A DNA stretch of 37,630 nt from Bacillota bacterium (lineage in GTDB: Bacteria; Bacillota; Bacilli; Bacillales; Cytobacillaceae): the NCBI GenBank assembly GCA_030705955.1, contig JAUZPL010000041.1, positions 1 to 37,630 of the forward strand, written 5' to 3'. Under the pieces are notes generated by a model. The model ran no database searches. It was not told where the DNA came from and was given only the letters and a program-made list of their open reading frames with translations. Numbering within the stretch: the first letter of the stretch is position 1; every line of letters starts with the position of its first letter. This document shows positions 1 to 7,894 of this stretch, piece after piece. A program made the translations under genes and the position numbers.

Positions 1-254
1 ATACCCGTGAAAATGACATTTCGGTTAATATTACAAAAATGAAACAACAGACAAACGTTCGTTCCGCTACAAAGGACCAAACGAATGTTATCAAAAGGCC
101 ACGCATTATGACTCTTGAAGAGTCTTTAGAATATCTAAATGATGACGAGTATTGTGAAGTAACACCAGAATCAATTCGTCTTCGCAAAAAGATTCTTGAT
201 AAAAGTGAACGTGAAAAAATGGCCAGAAAGAAAAAATATGCAGAATTGAGCTAA
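1..254 (+). CDS. typA: TypA/BipA translational GTPase, C-terminal end only
   Basis: Only the last 83 codons are present; the frame is open from base 3 and the gene starts before the window. The tail shows the family signature: RSATKD, then an LEESLEYLNDDEYCEVTPE stretch, then RLRKKILDKSERE and a basic lysine-rich end. This C-terminal domain is specific to BipA and contacts the ribosome; the GTPase domain lies upstream, out of view. TypA is a ribosome-associated GTPase that helps 50S assembly and growth under stress such as cold. It is followed by ylaH, as in B. subtilis. The identification rests on a distinctive, highly conserved tail. Confidence 0.93.
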   Translation, partial: TRENDISVNITKMKQQTNVRSATKDQTNVIKRPRIMTLEESLEYLNDDEYCEVTPESIRLRKKILDKSEREKMARKKKYAELS

Positions 255-336
255 GCATGAAGCCCTAGAATAAGAATTCACCATTAAAGAAACGGCTTAA
301 AGTTGCTTGTGCTTTCTAATTAGGAGGATAAAGACA

Positions 337-669
337 ATGAATGTTGCTGATCGGCTATCATTTTTTGCTGCTCTTTATAAAGTTAATGAACATCCAAAAA
401 CGGGAATGTGGTTTCTTTATTTAACGATTGTTGTTTTATCTATTGTTGTTTATAAACTTGGGTTTGCAAAGAAATTGCCGATTGGAAAATCCATTGTCAT
501 CTATATCTTTTTAATTTTAGGCTGTACGATTATGACGTTCTTTGGTGTTTTCTTACCAGTTGCTGAGGGGCTTTTTATCGCTGCGTTGATTCTTATTATT
601 TATAAGGTTCGCCTTAGACAGGCAAAAAAACAACAGGCTAAAAGTGATATAGGGGGAAGGGAATATTAA
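337..669 (+). CDS. ylaH: YlaH-like small membrane protein
   Basis: A 110-residue protein with three hydrophobic segments (about residues 25-45, 55-72 and 75-92) and a short basic cytoplasmic tail. The start was placed at the ATG preceded by AGGAGG eight bases upstream; an in-frame ATG 30 bases earlier has no ribosome binding site. It matches the B. subtilis YlaH family in size, topology and place directly after typA. Its function is unknown. The stop overlaps the next start (TAATG), so the two genes are probably translationally coupled. Confidence 0.8.
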   Translation: MNVADRLSFFAALYKVNEHPKTGMWFLYLTIVVLSIVVYKLGFAKKLPIGKSIVIYIFLILGCTIMTFFGVFLPVAEGLFIAALILIIYKVRLRQAKKQQAKSDIGGREY

Positions 670-977
670 TGCAGTCCTTACAAGATACACTTTATAACTG
701 GCTAACCATTAAAGTTGTGAGTGATGCCCGTCCTGATGATTCTGCAGCAAGAGAAACAACAGATCTCTTTGAAGAGATGCTGACTAACGAGCATGGGGTA
801 ACTGAACTAGAGATAATAAAAAATGCCCCAATGTATGATGTTTTTTACCTTCATGAAGGGGAAAAAAAGAAAAAACGATTTCCAATGGAATTGGCTGATT
901 TCATGCTAAATCAAATAAATGAAAAACCAGAGTGGTTTGAAAATTACCCAATTGAAGAAGACCAAGAAAAAGAATGA
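669..977 (+). CDS. conserved small acidic protein of unknown function
   Basis: A 102-residue soluble protein with no signal peptide or membrane segment, and an acidic end (EEDQEKE). Its start codon shares one base with the ylaH stop, and it ends exactly at a strong terminator, so it is the last gene of a ylaH operon. I do not recognise a domain. B. subtilis has no gene I can recall between ylaH and ylaI. Coding status rests on the operon layout, the tight coupling and codon use typical of its neighbours. Confidence 0.7.
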   Translation: MQSLQDTLYNWLTIKVVSDARPDDSAARETTDLFEEMLTNEHGVTELEIIKNAPMYDVFYLHEGEKKKKRFPMELADFMLNQINEKPEWFENYPIEEDQEKE

Positions 978-1016
978 AAAAATGCTCATGTCTGTATTGG
1001 GACATGAGCATTTTTT
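977..1016 (+). terminator. rho-independent terminator after the ylaH operon
   Basis: A perfect stem (AAAATGCTCATGTC with GACATGAGCATTTT, 8-base loop) runs into six T. The A-run on the other side lets it also serve the facing ylaI gene. Confidence 0.9.
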
Positions 1017-1091
1017 AGCTACATAGGAAGGTTTAAGGTCAACTTACCCTCGTGAACCGCCATAAGGGGCTCAACAATCCGCGAGTTTTCT

Positions 1092-1292
1092 TTAAAACTC
1101 ATCTTTATCTTTTCGATCGCGATAGAGACGAAAATTTCCGGTAGCAATTCGTGCCATCGTTTTTTCTGTAATTCGGTCATAACAAGCATTACACAGATAT
1201 GTATGAATAGGACGATTGCGAAGACGTTTGGCCAATGACGTTTCATCTTCAATTGTCTCTATTTTATCACAAATAACACATTTAACTCTCAT
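1092..1292 (-). CDS. ylaI: YlaI-like zinc-ribbon protein
   Basis: A 66-residue protein with two CxxC knuckles (CVIC near residue 5 and CNAC near residue 34), separated by a basic AKRLRNRPIHTY segment, which is the pattern of the DUF2197/YlaI family. The start was chosen at MRVKC because GGGGTG lies just upstream on this strand; a longer reading frame in the same phase would add an unrelated hydrophobic stretch. It probably binds zinc; the biological role is unknown. It is transcribed toward the ylaH operon and away from ylaL, as expected for the yla region. Confidence 0.85.
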   Translation of the reverse strand: MRVKCVICDKIETIEDETSLAKRLRNRPIHTYLCNACYDRITEKTMARIATGNFRLYRDRKDKDEF

Positions 1293-1445
1293 AGGGCACC
1301 CCGTAAACGTTTTTTTATGGAGAATGGTTATATTATAATATATAATGGGTGCTTTTTGGAAGGTAATGAAATTCTTATTATTTGATGGCAAAAATGGAAA
1401 GTAGTAATATGATGTTACAGTTGTAGGAAAAAAGGGGTTGGTAAA

Positions 1446-1901
1446 ATGGTAAACCAAATCGAGCATAAGCTGATAAAACCATTGTTTGATATTCTTCAAA
1501 AAGAAAGATTTGTCACCATTTCAACTGTTGATTTTGAAACAGGTGGGCCAAATGTAAGTGCCATTTCATGGATTTTAGCAAAGGATGAATTGACCATTTA
1601 TTTTTCTGTTGATAATCGTTCAAGGGTTATACAAAATATTTTGCAAAATAAAATGGTCGTTATTAATTTAATAGCAAATGAATCAACTTACTCCATTGGT
1701 GGAGAAGCAACAGTAAAGCAGGAAAAATTAAGTAATGTTCCATTGAAGCTTGCATTAGTTGAAGTGAAAATAAAAGAAGTTCGAGATGTCATGTTTTACG
1801 GTTCTAAAATTGTAACTGAACCACAGTATGACAAAACATATGATAAAGATGCCGCTGCTCGTTTAGATATGCAGGTGATGGAGGCAATGAAAAAAGCTTA
1901 G
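1446..1901 (+). CDS. ylaL: YlaL, pyridoxamine 5'-phosphate oxidase-like flavin-binding protein
   Basis: A 151-residue soluble protein of the PNPOx-like split-barrel fold. The N-terminal half has the typical pattern: a helix, then RFVTISTVD, PNVSAISWILAKD and then a NRSRVIQN segment. Such proteins usually bind FMN or F420 and act as small reductases; the substrate is unknown. The start follows AAGGGG at good spacing. It is divergent from ylaI, and an AT-rich stretch containing TATAAT-like boxes lies between them. The stop codon lies inside the terminator stem it shares with ylaJ. The order differs from B. subtilis, where ylaL follows ylaK. Confidence 0.75.
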   Translation: MVNQIEHKLIKPLFDILQKERFVTISTVDFETGGPNVSAISWILAKDELTIYFSVDNRSRVIQNILQNKMVVINLIANESTYSIGGEATVKQEKLSNVPLKLALVEVKIKEVRDVMFYGSKIVTEPQYDKTYDKDAAARLDMQVMEAMKKA

Positions 1902-1925
1902 TCAAGGACTAGGCTTTTTATTTTT
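1890..1925. terminator. bidirectional terminator between ylaL and ylaJ
   Basis: The stem AAAAAGCTTAGTC pairs with GACTAGGCTTTTT over a 3-base loop, with T-runs on both strands. It serves the two convergent genes and includes the ylaL stop codon. Confidence 0.85.
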
Positions 1926-2502
1926 TATAATTCGACTCTTTTTCTTGTTTTTTATCTAGGTTTTGTTTTTCATCTTTTGAAAGTTTCTTTTTCTGTTCCT
2001 GCATTCCATTTTTAGGTGTTGGATTAATCAAATCACTAGGAACCTCAGGCATCAATCGTCCAGCAATTTCAGCAAGTTCATTAAAAATTCCTTGTATGGG
2101 TCTGCCTTTTTTAATCTCAGTAGATATTTCCTTAAGTCTTTGCATAGTGTCGGGATCAGCTACCACAATTGCTTTTGCGCCATAAGGATCCTTTTTAAGA
2201 CTTTCAGCAACTGAGTATTTAATGGAGCCAACTTGAGAACGGTCAATTTTTGAATTTACATCAATTCCAACAATCGCATATCTTCCTAATACCACTGCAG
2301 TTGCATCATTTACATTTGGTACACTTGAGGCAAGCGATACTAGATGACGTGAAATCTCTTGCCCTGTTTTGCGATTAATCTCTTGGATATTACTATTTTC
2401 TACATTCACAAGATGCTGGTTATGATTCTCTCCTGCATTATTATTAAAATTACATCCAATCAAAATAAAGAAGACAGCAGAAAATATAAGTAAATTTTTC
2501 AT
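1918..2502 (-). CDS. ylaJ: YlaJ, YhcN/YlaJ-family sporulation lipoprotein
   Basis: A 194-residue lipoprotein. MKNLLIFSAVFFILIGC gives a short basic N-terminus, a hydrophobic core and a lipobox (LIGC), so the mature protein starts at Cys17. The middle carries the YhcN/YlaJ core (SRHLVSLASSVPNVNDATAVVLGRYAIVGIDV), and the C-terminus is charged and lysine-rich. The start is preceded by GGAGGTG; an upstream in-frame start would bury the signal peptide. Family members are forespore or spore inner-membrane lipoproteins linked to germination, so transcription late in sporulation is expected. Confidence 0.88.
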   Translation of the reverse strand: MKNLLIFSAVFFILIGCNFNNNAGENHNQHLVNVENSNIQEINRKTGQEISRHLVSLASSVPNVNDATAVVLGRYAIVGIDVNSKIDRSQVGSIKYSVAESLKKDPYGAKAIVVADPDTMQRLKEISTEIKKGRPIQGIFNELAEIAGRLMPEVPSDLINPTPKNGMQEQKKKLSKDEKQNLDKKQEKESNYKK

Positions 2503-2652
2503 TTCACTTTTCACCTCCGTGAAGCTACCCGAAACATACATTTATTGTGTGGAAGTTCTTCTATCTTTATTCGACTTGACATATATTTTACCAAAGTCCT
2601 ATCTAGTAACTATTTTTAGATAAAGGTAAAAGCTTATAAGAGAAGCGGGGGC

Positions 2653-3987
2653 GTGGATTTGAGTAAAATTTACGTATTAGATACAAATGTCTTGTTACAA
2701 GACCCGTATTCTATTTTCTCTTTCGAGGACAATGAAGTTGTTATTCCTGCAGTTGTTCTGGAAGAAGTGGACTCAAAAAAAAGATATATGGATGAAATTG
2801 GACGCAATGCAAGACATGTTTCTAGATTAATTGATAATTTTAGGGCAACAGGAAAATTACATGAAAGAATTCAAATGGAAAATGGCGGCACCTTAAGAAT
2901 TGAATTGAACCATCGATCCTTTCATGAACTACAGGATATCTTTATCGAAAAAACAAATGACAATCGAATTTTAGCAGTAGCCAAGAACTTATTTCTTGAG
3001 GAGCAAACAAAGGAAAATGGTAGAAAAGTTATACTTGTAAGCAAAGATGCCCTTGTAAGAGTAAAAGCTGATGCAATTGGTTTGTATGCAGAGGATTATT
3101 TAAGTGATAGGGTAGTTGAGGTTGATCATATATACACTGGCTTCTTGGAGATTTTTTTACCGATTGATCTATTGAACAGCTTTTATGAAAAAGGAGAGGT
3201 TTCTCTTTCAGAGTTTACCAACCATCTATTTTATCCAAATCAATTTTTGATTTTAAAAGATGATCTCGGGAGTTCTGCCTCAGCGTTGGGAATGGTTGAT
3301 AAGACATGCAAAAAGGTAAAAAAGCTAGTGTTAAATCAAGAACATATATGGGGAATCCATCCAAGAAATGCACAACAGACAATGGTTATTGAACTATTAT
3401 TAAGAAAAGATATCCCTTTAGTGACGATGATAGGTAAAGCTGGAACTGGAAAGACCTTACTTGCTTTGGCAGCGGGGTTAATGCAGACAGAGGATTTTAG
3501 AGAATATAAAAAACTTCTTGTTGCAAGACCAATTGTTCCAGTTGGAAAAGATCTTGGTTTTTTACCAGGGGAAAAACAAGAAAAATTAAGACCATGGATG
3601 CAGCCTATTTATGATAATCTTGAATATCTTTTTAACACGAAAAAGCCAGGTGAACTTGACGCGATTTTAGCTGGGATGGGTTCCATTGAGGTAGAGGCAT
3701 TAACATATATTCGTGGAAGAAGCTTACCTGAACAGTATATCATTATTGATGAGGCCCAAAACTTAACAAAGCATGAAGTCAAAACCATTTTAACCCGAGT
3801 TGGTGAAGGAAGTAAGATTGTTTTAATGGGAGATCCAGAGCAAATTGACCACCCGTATTTAGATGCATATAATAATGGTCTTACATATGTGGCAGAAAAA
3901 TTTAAAGACCAGCCAATTTCAGGCCATGTAAAGCTCTTAAAAGGGGAACGTTCAGGTCTTGCAAGACTGGCGGCAGAACTTTTATAA
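2653..3987 (+). CDS. ylaK: YlaK, PIN-PhoH fusion protein (PhoH2-type)
   Basis: A 444-residue protein in two parts. Residues 1-140 form a PIN-type nuclease domain (YVLDTNVLLQDP at the start, then EEVD and a TNDNRILA motif). Residues about 230-444 form a PhoH ATPase with Walker A GKAGTGKT near residue 262 and Walker B YIIIDEAQN. Characterised PhoH2 proteins of mycobacteria unwind and cleave RNA; the same is inferred here. The start is a GTG six bases before a TTG that would give MSKIYVLD; both sit behind a G-rich AGAAGCGGGG, so the first two residues are uncertain. It ends inside a 16-bp terminator stem. Confidence 0.9.
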   Translation: MDLSKIYVLDTNVLLQDPYSIFSFEDNEVVIPAVVLEEVDSKKRYMDEIGRNARHVSRLIDNFRATGKLHERIQMENGGTLRIELNHRSFHELQDIFIEKTNDNRILAVAKNLFLEEQTKENGRKVILVSKDALVRVKADAIGLYAEDYLSDRVVEVDHIYTGFLEIFLPIDLLNSFYEKGEVSLSEFTNHLFYPNQFLILKDDLGSSASALGMVDKTCKKVKKLVLNQEHIWGIHPRNAQQTMVIELLLRKDIPLVTMIGKAGTGKTLLALAAGLMQTEDFREYKKLLVARPIVPVGKDLGFLPGEKQEKLRPWMQPIYDNLEYLFNTKKPGELDAILAGMGSIEVEALTYIRGRSLPEQYIIIDEAQNLTKHEVKTILTRVGEGSKIVLMGDPEQIDHPYLDAYNNGLTYVAEKFKDQPISGHVKLLKGERSGLARLAAELL

Positions 3988-4020
3988 ATAAACGGGTGCG
4001 ATTTCGCACCCGTTTATTTA
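3985..4020. terminator. bidirectional terminator carrying two stop codons
   Basis: A perfect 16-bp stem (TAAATAAACGGGTGCG and its complement) with an ATTT loop. The ylaK stop codon lies in the left arm and the stop codon of the facing gene lies in the right arm. Confidence 0.93.
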
Positions 4021-4511
4021 ACCTCTATAGCGTAAATATTTTTTATTGGTTTTTCTTGATTAGAGCCATCTCCGAAATAACAATGTGCCGGCCCATTAGA
4101 TGTAAGTGGTTTTCCATTATCGGAAAACCCTAATATTAGGTCATAAGCAATTTCAATTGGAATTTCTACGTCTCCATCCGTGCTTTTTATTATGATGAAC
4201 TCCGTATTGCTATTCGGTTCTGCATTTAAAAGAAATGGTTTAAAAGGAATCCCAAAGGAACCAGTGAGAACCTTTTCTTTCTCAAACTTTTTTTCTGTTT
4301 TGAGTGTTGGTGGAAAGATAGCGCCTTCAATAATTTCACGATCCCAGTGCCTTGAAATATCTTTTGTATATTCCTCTAATTCATCTGTTTTTATCTTTAC
4401 TTGGTTAAAATAAGTAGTTAAATCAATACGGCGATCATCAAAAATCCAAACTCCTGGATCAAGTGTGATAGGATATTTTACATTACCATTTAATATAATA
4501 ATATTTTCCAT
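4014..4511 (-). CDS. conserved protein of unknown function
   Basis: A 165-residue soluble protein beginning MENIIILNGNVKYPITLDPG and containing VWIFDDRRIDL and a WDREI segment. I recall relatives in Bacillus sometimes labelled peptidyl-prolyl isomerase, but I see no motif that would prove that activity. The start has GGAGG at good spacing; an earlier in-frame ATG does not. It faces ylaK and is divergent from ylaN, in the place where B. subtilis has ylaM (a glutaminase). This protein has no glutaminase motif, so the gene content differs here. Confidence 0.72.
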   Translation of the reverse strand: MENIIILNGNVKYPITLDPGVWIFDDRRIDLTTYFNQVKIKTDELEEYTKDISRHWDREIIEGAIFPPTLKTEKKFEKEKVLTGSFGIPFKPFLLNAEPNSNTEFIIIKSTDGDVEIPIEIAYDLILGFSDNGKPLTSNGPAHCYFGDGSNQEKPIKNIYAIEVK

Positions 4512-4590
4512 CTTCAGTCCTCCAGTCAATACCATTAGTATAGTCTTTTTTTTTTGTATTGTCATTTGATTAAAGGGGGACTTATAATTC

Positions 4591-4619
4591 TTGCAATTTT
4601 CAATACTTAACGGTAAAAT
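4591..4619 (+). promoter_or_regulatory. sigma-A promoter of ylaN
   Basis: TTGCAA and TAAAAT are separated by exactly 17 bases and lie about 40 bases before the ylaN start. Each box differs by one base from consensus. Confidence 0.65.
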
Positions 4620-4659
4620 TTAAAGATAGTTACGTAATCGCTCGGAAACGGGGGGATCA

Positions 4660-4944
4660 ATGTTGGCGTCTGAAATGATCGTGAATCACCATGAAAATGC
4701 ATATAATTTATTGCTTGCTGATGCAGAAAAAATATTAAGACTGATTAAAGTGCAAATGGATAATCTCACGATGCCTCAATGTCCTCTATACGAAGAGGTA
4801 CTTGATACGCAAATGTTTGGGCTATCAAGAGAAATTGATTTTGCAGTTCGACTTGGCTTAATTGAAAATGAGGCAGGAAAAGCAATTTTAGATAAATTAG
4901 AAAGAGAACTTTCAGCTCTTCATGATGCTTCAATAAAAAAATAA
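4660..4944 (+). CDS. ylaN: YlaN, iron-homeostasis protein (Fur-interacting)
   Basis: A 94-residue helical cytoplasmic protein nearly collinear with B. subtilis YlaN, including the invariant stretch [20 protein letters not shown]. Work in B. subtilis and Staphylococcus links YlaN to iron limitation, binding of the Fur repressor and iron-sulfur supply; that is established for the family and inferred here. The start could be the ATG or the TTG one codon later (giving MASEM); both are close behind GGGGGG. It has its own promoter and terminator and so is a single-gene unit just before ftsW. Confidence 0.93.
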   Translation: MLASEMIVNHHENAYNLLLADAEKILRLIKVQMDNLTMPQCPLYEEVLDTQMFGLSREIDFAVRLGLIENEAGKAILDKLERELSALHDASIKK

Positions 4945-4953
4945 TTTTAAACG

Positions 4954-4982
4954 CTCAAACAAATGTTTGAGTTTTTTCTTTT
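4954..4982 (+). terminator. terminator after ylaN
   Basis: CTCAAAC and GTTTGAG pair around an AAAT loop and run into a T-rich tail. Confidence 0.75.
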
Positions 4983-5003
4983 TTAAGATGAATTATTAAC
5001 GTA

Positions 5004-5032
5004 TTGTGTCCTTTTTTCGATTATAATAGAAT
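5004..5032 (+). promoter_or_regulatory. putative sigma-A promoter of ftsW
   Basis: TTGTGT and TAGAAT are 17 bases apart, about 30 bases before the start codon. A TATAAT overlaps the spacer end, so the exact -10 is uncertain. Confidence 0.45.
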
Positions 5033-5063
5033 CAAAACAACTTGAAGATAAGGAAGAGTTGAC

Positions 5064-6266
5064 ATGCTAAAGAAAATTCTTAAGTGCTATGACTATTCTA
5101 TAATTATGGCCATTATTCTTTTGTCTGCATTTGGGCTTGTCATGGTTTATAGTGCTAGTATGGCTTCAGCAGTTCAAAGATATAATGTTCCAAGCGATTT
5201 CTTCTATCAAAAACAGAAGCTTTTTTTACTAGGAGCAGCCATTGTCTTTGTCATCTCAGCTTTGTTTCCTTATAAAGCAATGAAAAGCAATAAGTTTTTA
5301 AGTCCGCTAGTATTATTTTCGTTGCTTGGATTAGGTGCTCTTTTTGTTTTTGGACATGTTGCTGGAAATGCGCAAAGCTGGTTTAAAATTGGCCCACTTA
5401 GTATTCAGCCTTCAGAATTTGTTAAACTATGTGTCATTATTTATCTTGCTGCCGTATATGCTAAAAAACAAAATTATATTAATGAATTTAACAAAGGTGT
5501 TGCTCCTCCATTAGTTTACTTAGTGTTGGTTTGTGGTTTAATTGCTGGCCAGCCGGACTTTGGAACAGCTATGATTATTGTATTAATTGCTGCAACAATG
5601 ATATTGTCTTCAGGAATGAATTTTAGAAGTTTAGGAAAACTCCTTATCATCGCTATTATTGGAATAGCTTTATTATTAGGTGTTTTCAAAGGTGAGATTT
5701 TTTCACAGAAACGTTCTGATAGATTTGCTGTTTTAAAGGATCCATTTGCATTGGAACAAACCTCGGGTTTCCACTTGGCAAACTCCTATATTTCAATAGG
5801 CTCTGGAGGGATAAATGGCCTTGGTCTCGGACGTGGGGTTCAAAAGCTTGGATATCTACCTGAATCCCATACTGACTTTATTATGGCTGTCATTGCTGAA
5901 GAGTTGGGAGTATGGGGTGTTGGATTTGTTATTATTGTGTTAGGCTATATTGTTTTAAGAGGAATTTATATTGGAGTTCGATGTACAGACCCATTTGGAA
6001 GTTTACTTGCTATTGGAATTTCTAGTATGATTGGTATTCAAACTTTTATAAATCTTGCGGGTATTTCAGGTGTTATTCCATTAACTGGTGTTCCGTTACC
6101 CTTTGTCAGTTATGGCGGATCATCCTTAATTCAATTGGCTTTAGCAACTGGAATATTAGTGAATATATCTATGTTTGTTAATTATGAAAGAAAATATAAA
6201 AATAATCAGGAGCGGAATGAAATAAAGGAAAAACAAAATAAAAAGGTTTTACAATTACGACAGTAG
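5064..6266 (+). CDS. ftsW: FtsW, septal peptidoglycan polymerase (SEDS family)
   Basis: A 400-residue integral membrane protein with about ten hydrophobic segments. SEDS hallmarks are present: SIQPSEFVKL, GQPDFGTA with the conserved acidic residue, a long loop ending in LPESHTDFIMAVIAEELG, and GVPLPFVSYGGSS near the end. It polymerises lipid II glycan strands at the division septum together with a class B PBP. The start follows AAGGAAGAG. A lysine-rich cytoplasmic tail follows the last helix. In B. subtilis the next gene is pycA; here a terminator and about 540 gene-free bases follow. Confidence 0.95.
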   Translation: MLKKILKCYDYSIIMAIILLSAFGLVMVYSASMASAVQRYNVPSDFFYQKQKLFLLGAAIVFVISALFPYKAMKSNKFLSPLVLFSLLGLGALFVFGHVAGNAQSWFKIGPLSIQPSEFVKLCVIIYLAAVYAKKQNYINEFNKGVAPPLVYLVLVCGLIAGQPDFGTAMIIVLIAATMILSSGMNFRSLGKLLIIAIIGIALLLGVFKGEIFSQKRSDRFAVLKDPFALEQTSGFHLANSYISIGSGGINGLGLGRGVQKLGYLPESHTDFIMAVIAEELGVWGVGFVIIVLGYIVLRGIYIGVRCTDPFGSLLAIGISSMIGIQTFINLAGISGVIPLTGVPLPFVSYGGSSLIQLALATGILVNISMFVNYERKYKNNQERNEIKEKQNKKVLQLRQ

Positions 6267-6275
6267 TATAGATTA

Positions 6276-6308
6276 GAGTTCCAGCAATTTGCTGGGACTC
6301 TTTTTTTA
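6276..6308 (+). terminator. terminator after ftsW
   Basis: GAGTTCCAGC pairs with GCTGGGACTC (one G-U pair) and is followed by seven T. Confidence 0.85.
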
Positions 6309-6344
6309 GCTAATCAAAATTTATATCCATAAATTTTGAACGCA

Positions 6345-6392
6345 TAAGTGCTACAAGGCAATCGCCTGCGCTAAGACTTGGCGCTAGCAAAG
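6345..6392. repeat. possible fragment of a GC-rich intergenic repeat
   Basis: This patch (CAAGGCAATCGCCTGCGC, then GACTTGGCGCTAGC) is clearly richer in G and C than its surroundings and has small self-complementary parts. It resembles fragments of repeats common between Bacillus genes, but no second copy is present in this window, so the call is weak. Confidence 0.3.
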
Positions 6393-6524
6393 TTTTCATT
6401 ATATATTAAATATTGGGCATTTATGAGTTAATTTCATAAAATTGTCATAAACTAATCTTGACAATGTTTGTATTTCAAAAAAAAAGGAATGATATAGAGT
6501 AATGGAAAATGCAATTTCAAAATA

Positions 6525-6548
6525 TTACCACTATTATTATAGTGGTAA
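6525..6548. promoter_or_regulatory. perfect 10-bp inverted repeat upstream of ctaB
   Basis: TTACCACTAT and ATAGTGGTAA flank a 4-base loop. There is no T-run on either side, so it is not a terminator. It may be an operator or an mRNA structure; no known binding motif was recognised. Confidence 0.45.
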
Positions 6549-6616
6549 ATAGTAAAACTAAAAAGTTAAGTTTGATAAAAAGCTAAAGGTGAAATTTTTC
6601 CCTACTTATGAATATG

Positions 6617-6644
6617 TTGATAAAGTAATAATAAGTTGTATATA
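6617..6644 (+). promoter_or_regulatory. candidate promoter for the cta operon
   Basis: TTGATA and TATATA are separated by 16 bases, about 200 bases before ctaB, which would leave a long leader. The region is very AT-rich, so chance matches are easy. Confidence 0.35.
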
Positions 6645-6844
6645 AGAATTAATAAATTTTTATTTAATAATAATTAAAAAAGTTCACAAAAATACCAAAA
6701 AGTGTGATTTAATATATATTAAAAGTGTTTGTTTCATCACTCCAATACGTTTCTATTTATGTATCAGAAAATAAATTTTCCAACATGTGTTATTGCTCTG
6801 AATCAGATTGGTAATATTTTTGATATGGATAAGGAGGGAATTCA

Positions 6845-7783
6845 ATGTCCAATACAAAGGCATTTAGTGAAGGTGCTGTTTCAAATGGACCTTCCAGTTT
6901 AAATATGGATATAGAAAAGACTTCAGCCATAAAGGATTTTATGGCGTTAATAAAAATTGGGATTGTAAATTCAAATCTTATTACTACATTTACAGGTTTA
7001 TGGCTTGCCCTTCATTTTACTGGGCAAAGCTTTTTAAAAAATCTTGATATTGTATTTTTTACAGTGCTAGGTTCGTCTTTCATTATTGCAGGATCTTGTA
7101 CCATTAATAATTTTGTAGACCGGGATATAGACCATTTAATGGAGAGGACTAAAGGAAGACCAACCGTAACAGGGAAAATTTCTCCAGTAAAAGTTCTCCT
7201 TTTGGGCATTATATTAATTGGTCTAGGGTTAATGTTTTTATCCTTTACTACTTTAACAGCAATGGTAATCGGGGTCCTTGGTGTATTTAGCTATGTTTTC
7301 CTTTACACACTATGGTCGAAAAGACAGTTAGTTTCTAATACGGTTATTGGAAGCATTTCAGGTGCCGTACCGCCATTAATCGGCTGGGCTGCAGTAGATT
7401 CAAAGCTAGGCATGATGGCATGGGCACTGTTTTTAATTATGTTTATATGGCAGCCTCCACATTTCTACGCCCTTGCAATGCGCAGAGCAAAGGAATATAA
7501 AGCTGCAGGGATCCCAATGCTTCCAGTTGTAAAAGGCTTTCAAACAACAAAAAAACATATCTTACTTTGGATAGCAGCCCTTTTGCCGCTACCATTCCTC
7601 CTTACCTCTATAGGAATCCCATTTCTAATTCTAGCAACTGCCCTAAATCTTGGGTGGCTAGTATTAGGGATTTATGGATATAAGATCAAAGATGATATTA
7701 AATGGGCAAAACTTATGTTTGTTTATTCGCTTCAATATTTAACAATATTATTTGTAGCGATGGTTATTTTAACATTAGTTTAA
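6845..7783 (+). CDS. ctaB: CtaB, heme O synthase (protoheme IX farnesyltransferase)
   Basis: A 312-residue UbiA-superfamily membrane enzyme that adds farnesyl to heme B to form heme O, the first step to heme A. The prenyl-diphosphate and Mg site [19 protein letters not shown] lies near residues 86-104, the second conserved loop ([14 protein letters not shown]) near residue 200, and about eight hydrophobic segments follow the pattern of the family. The start has AAGGAGGG at ideal spacing. It heads the oxidase operon. In B. subtilis the divergent neighbour is ctaA, which is missing here. Confidence 0.95.
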   Translation: MSNTKAFSEGAVSNGPSSLNMDIEKTSAIKDFMALIKIGIVNSNLITTFTGLWLALHFTGQSFLKNLDIVFFTVLGSSFIIAGSCTINNFVDRDIDHLMERTKGRPTVTGKISPVKVLLLGIILIGLGLMFLSFTTLTAMVIGVLGVFSYVFLYTLWSKRQLVSNTVIGSISGAVPPLIGWAAVDSKLGMMAWALFLIMFIWQPPHFYALAMRRAKEYKAAGIPMLPVVKGFQTTKKHILLWIAALLPLPFLLTSIGIPFLILATALNLGWLVLGIYGYKIKDDIKWAKLMFVYSLQYLTILFVAMVILTLV

Positions 7784-7894
7784 ATTTGCTCTTGGATTCA
7801 TCCTTTCTTTCAAACTAAGAATAGAAAAAGGGAATCCAATCTCTTTTGATCACTTTTAAAGAAATTAATAGTGAAAGAGGGGTTAGATGAAGGT

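Larger units (their letters stand above)
6310..6844. other. gene-free junction between ftsW and ctaB
   Basis: About 535 bases with no credible gene on either strand. It holds an AAAATTTAT/ATAAATTTT hairpin (6316-6337), a locally GC-rich patch at 6345-6392 that looks like a fragment of an intergenic repeat, an unused-looking TTGACA at 6458, a perfect inverted repeat at 6525-6548, a candidate promoter at 6617-6644 and an AT palindrome TTTAATATATATTAAA at 6708-6723. In B. subtilis this interval holds pycA and ctaA; no remnant of either could be read. Confidence 0.7.

Noticed and set aside
1019-1252. Reverse-strand frame of 77 codons overlapping ylaI
   Set aside because: It lies in another phase over the ylaI gene, has no ribosome site, and its protein has no family features; ylaI has clear CxxC motifs.
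6458-6486. TTGACA as a promoter for ctaB
   Set aside because: No -10 box is found at 16-18 bases; the sequence there is a run of A.
6502-6552. Sixteen-codon frame overlapping the inverted repeat upstream of ctaB
   Set aside because: The ribosome site is far away and weak, and the peptide has no leader-like codon run tied to a regulated gene.
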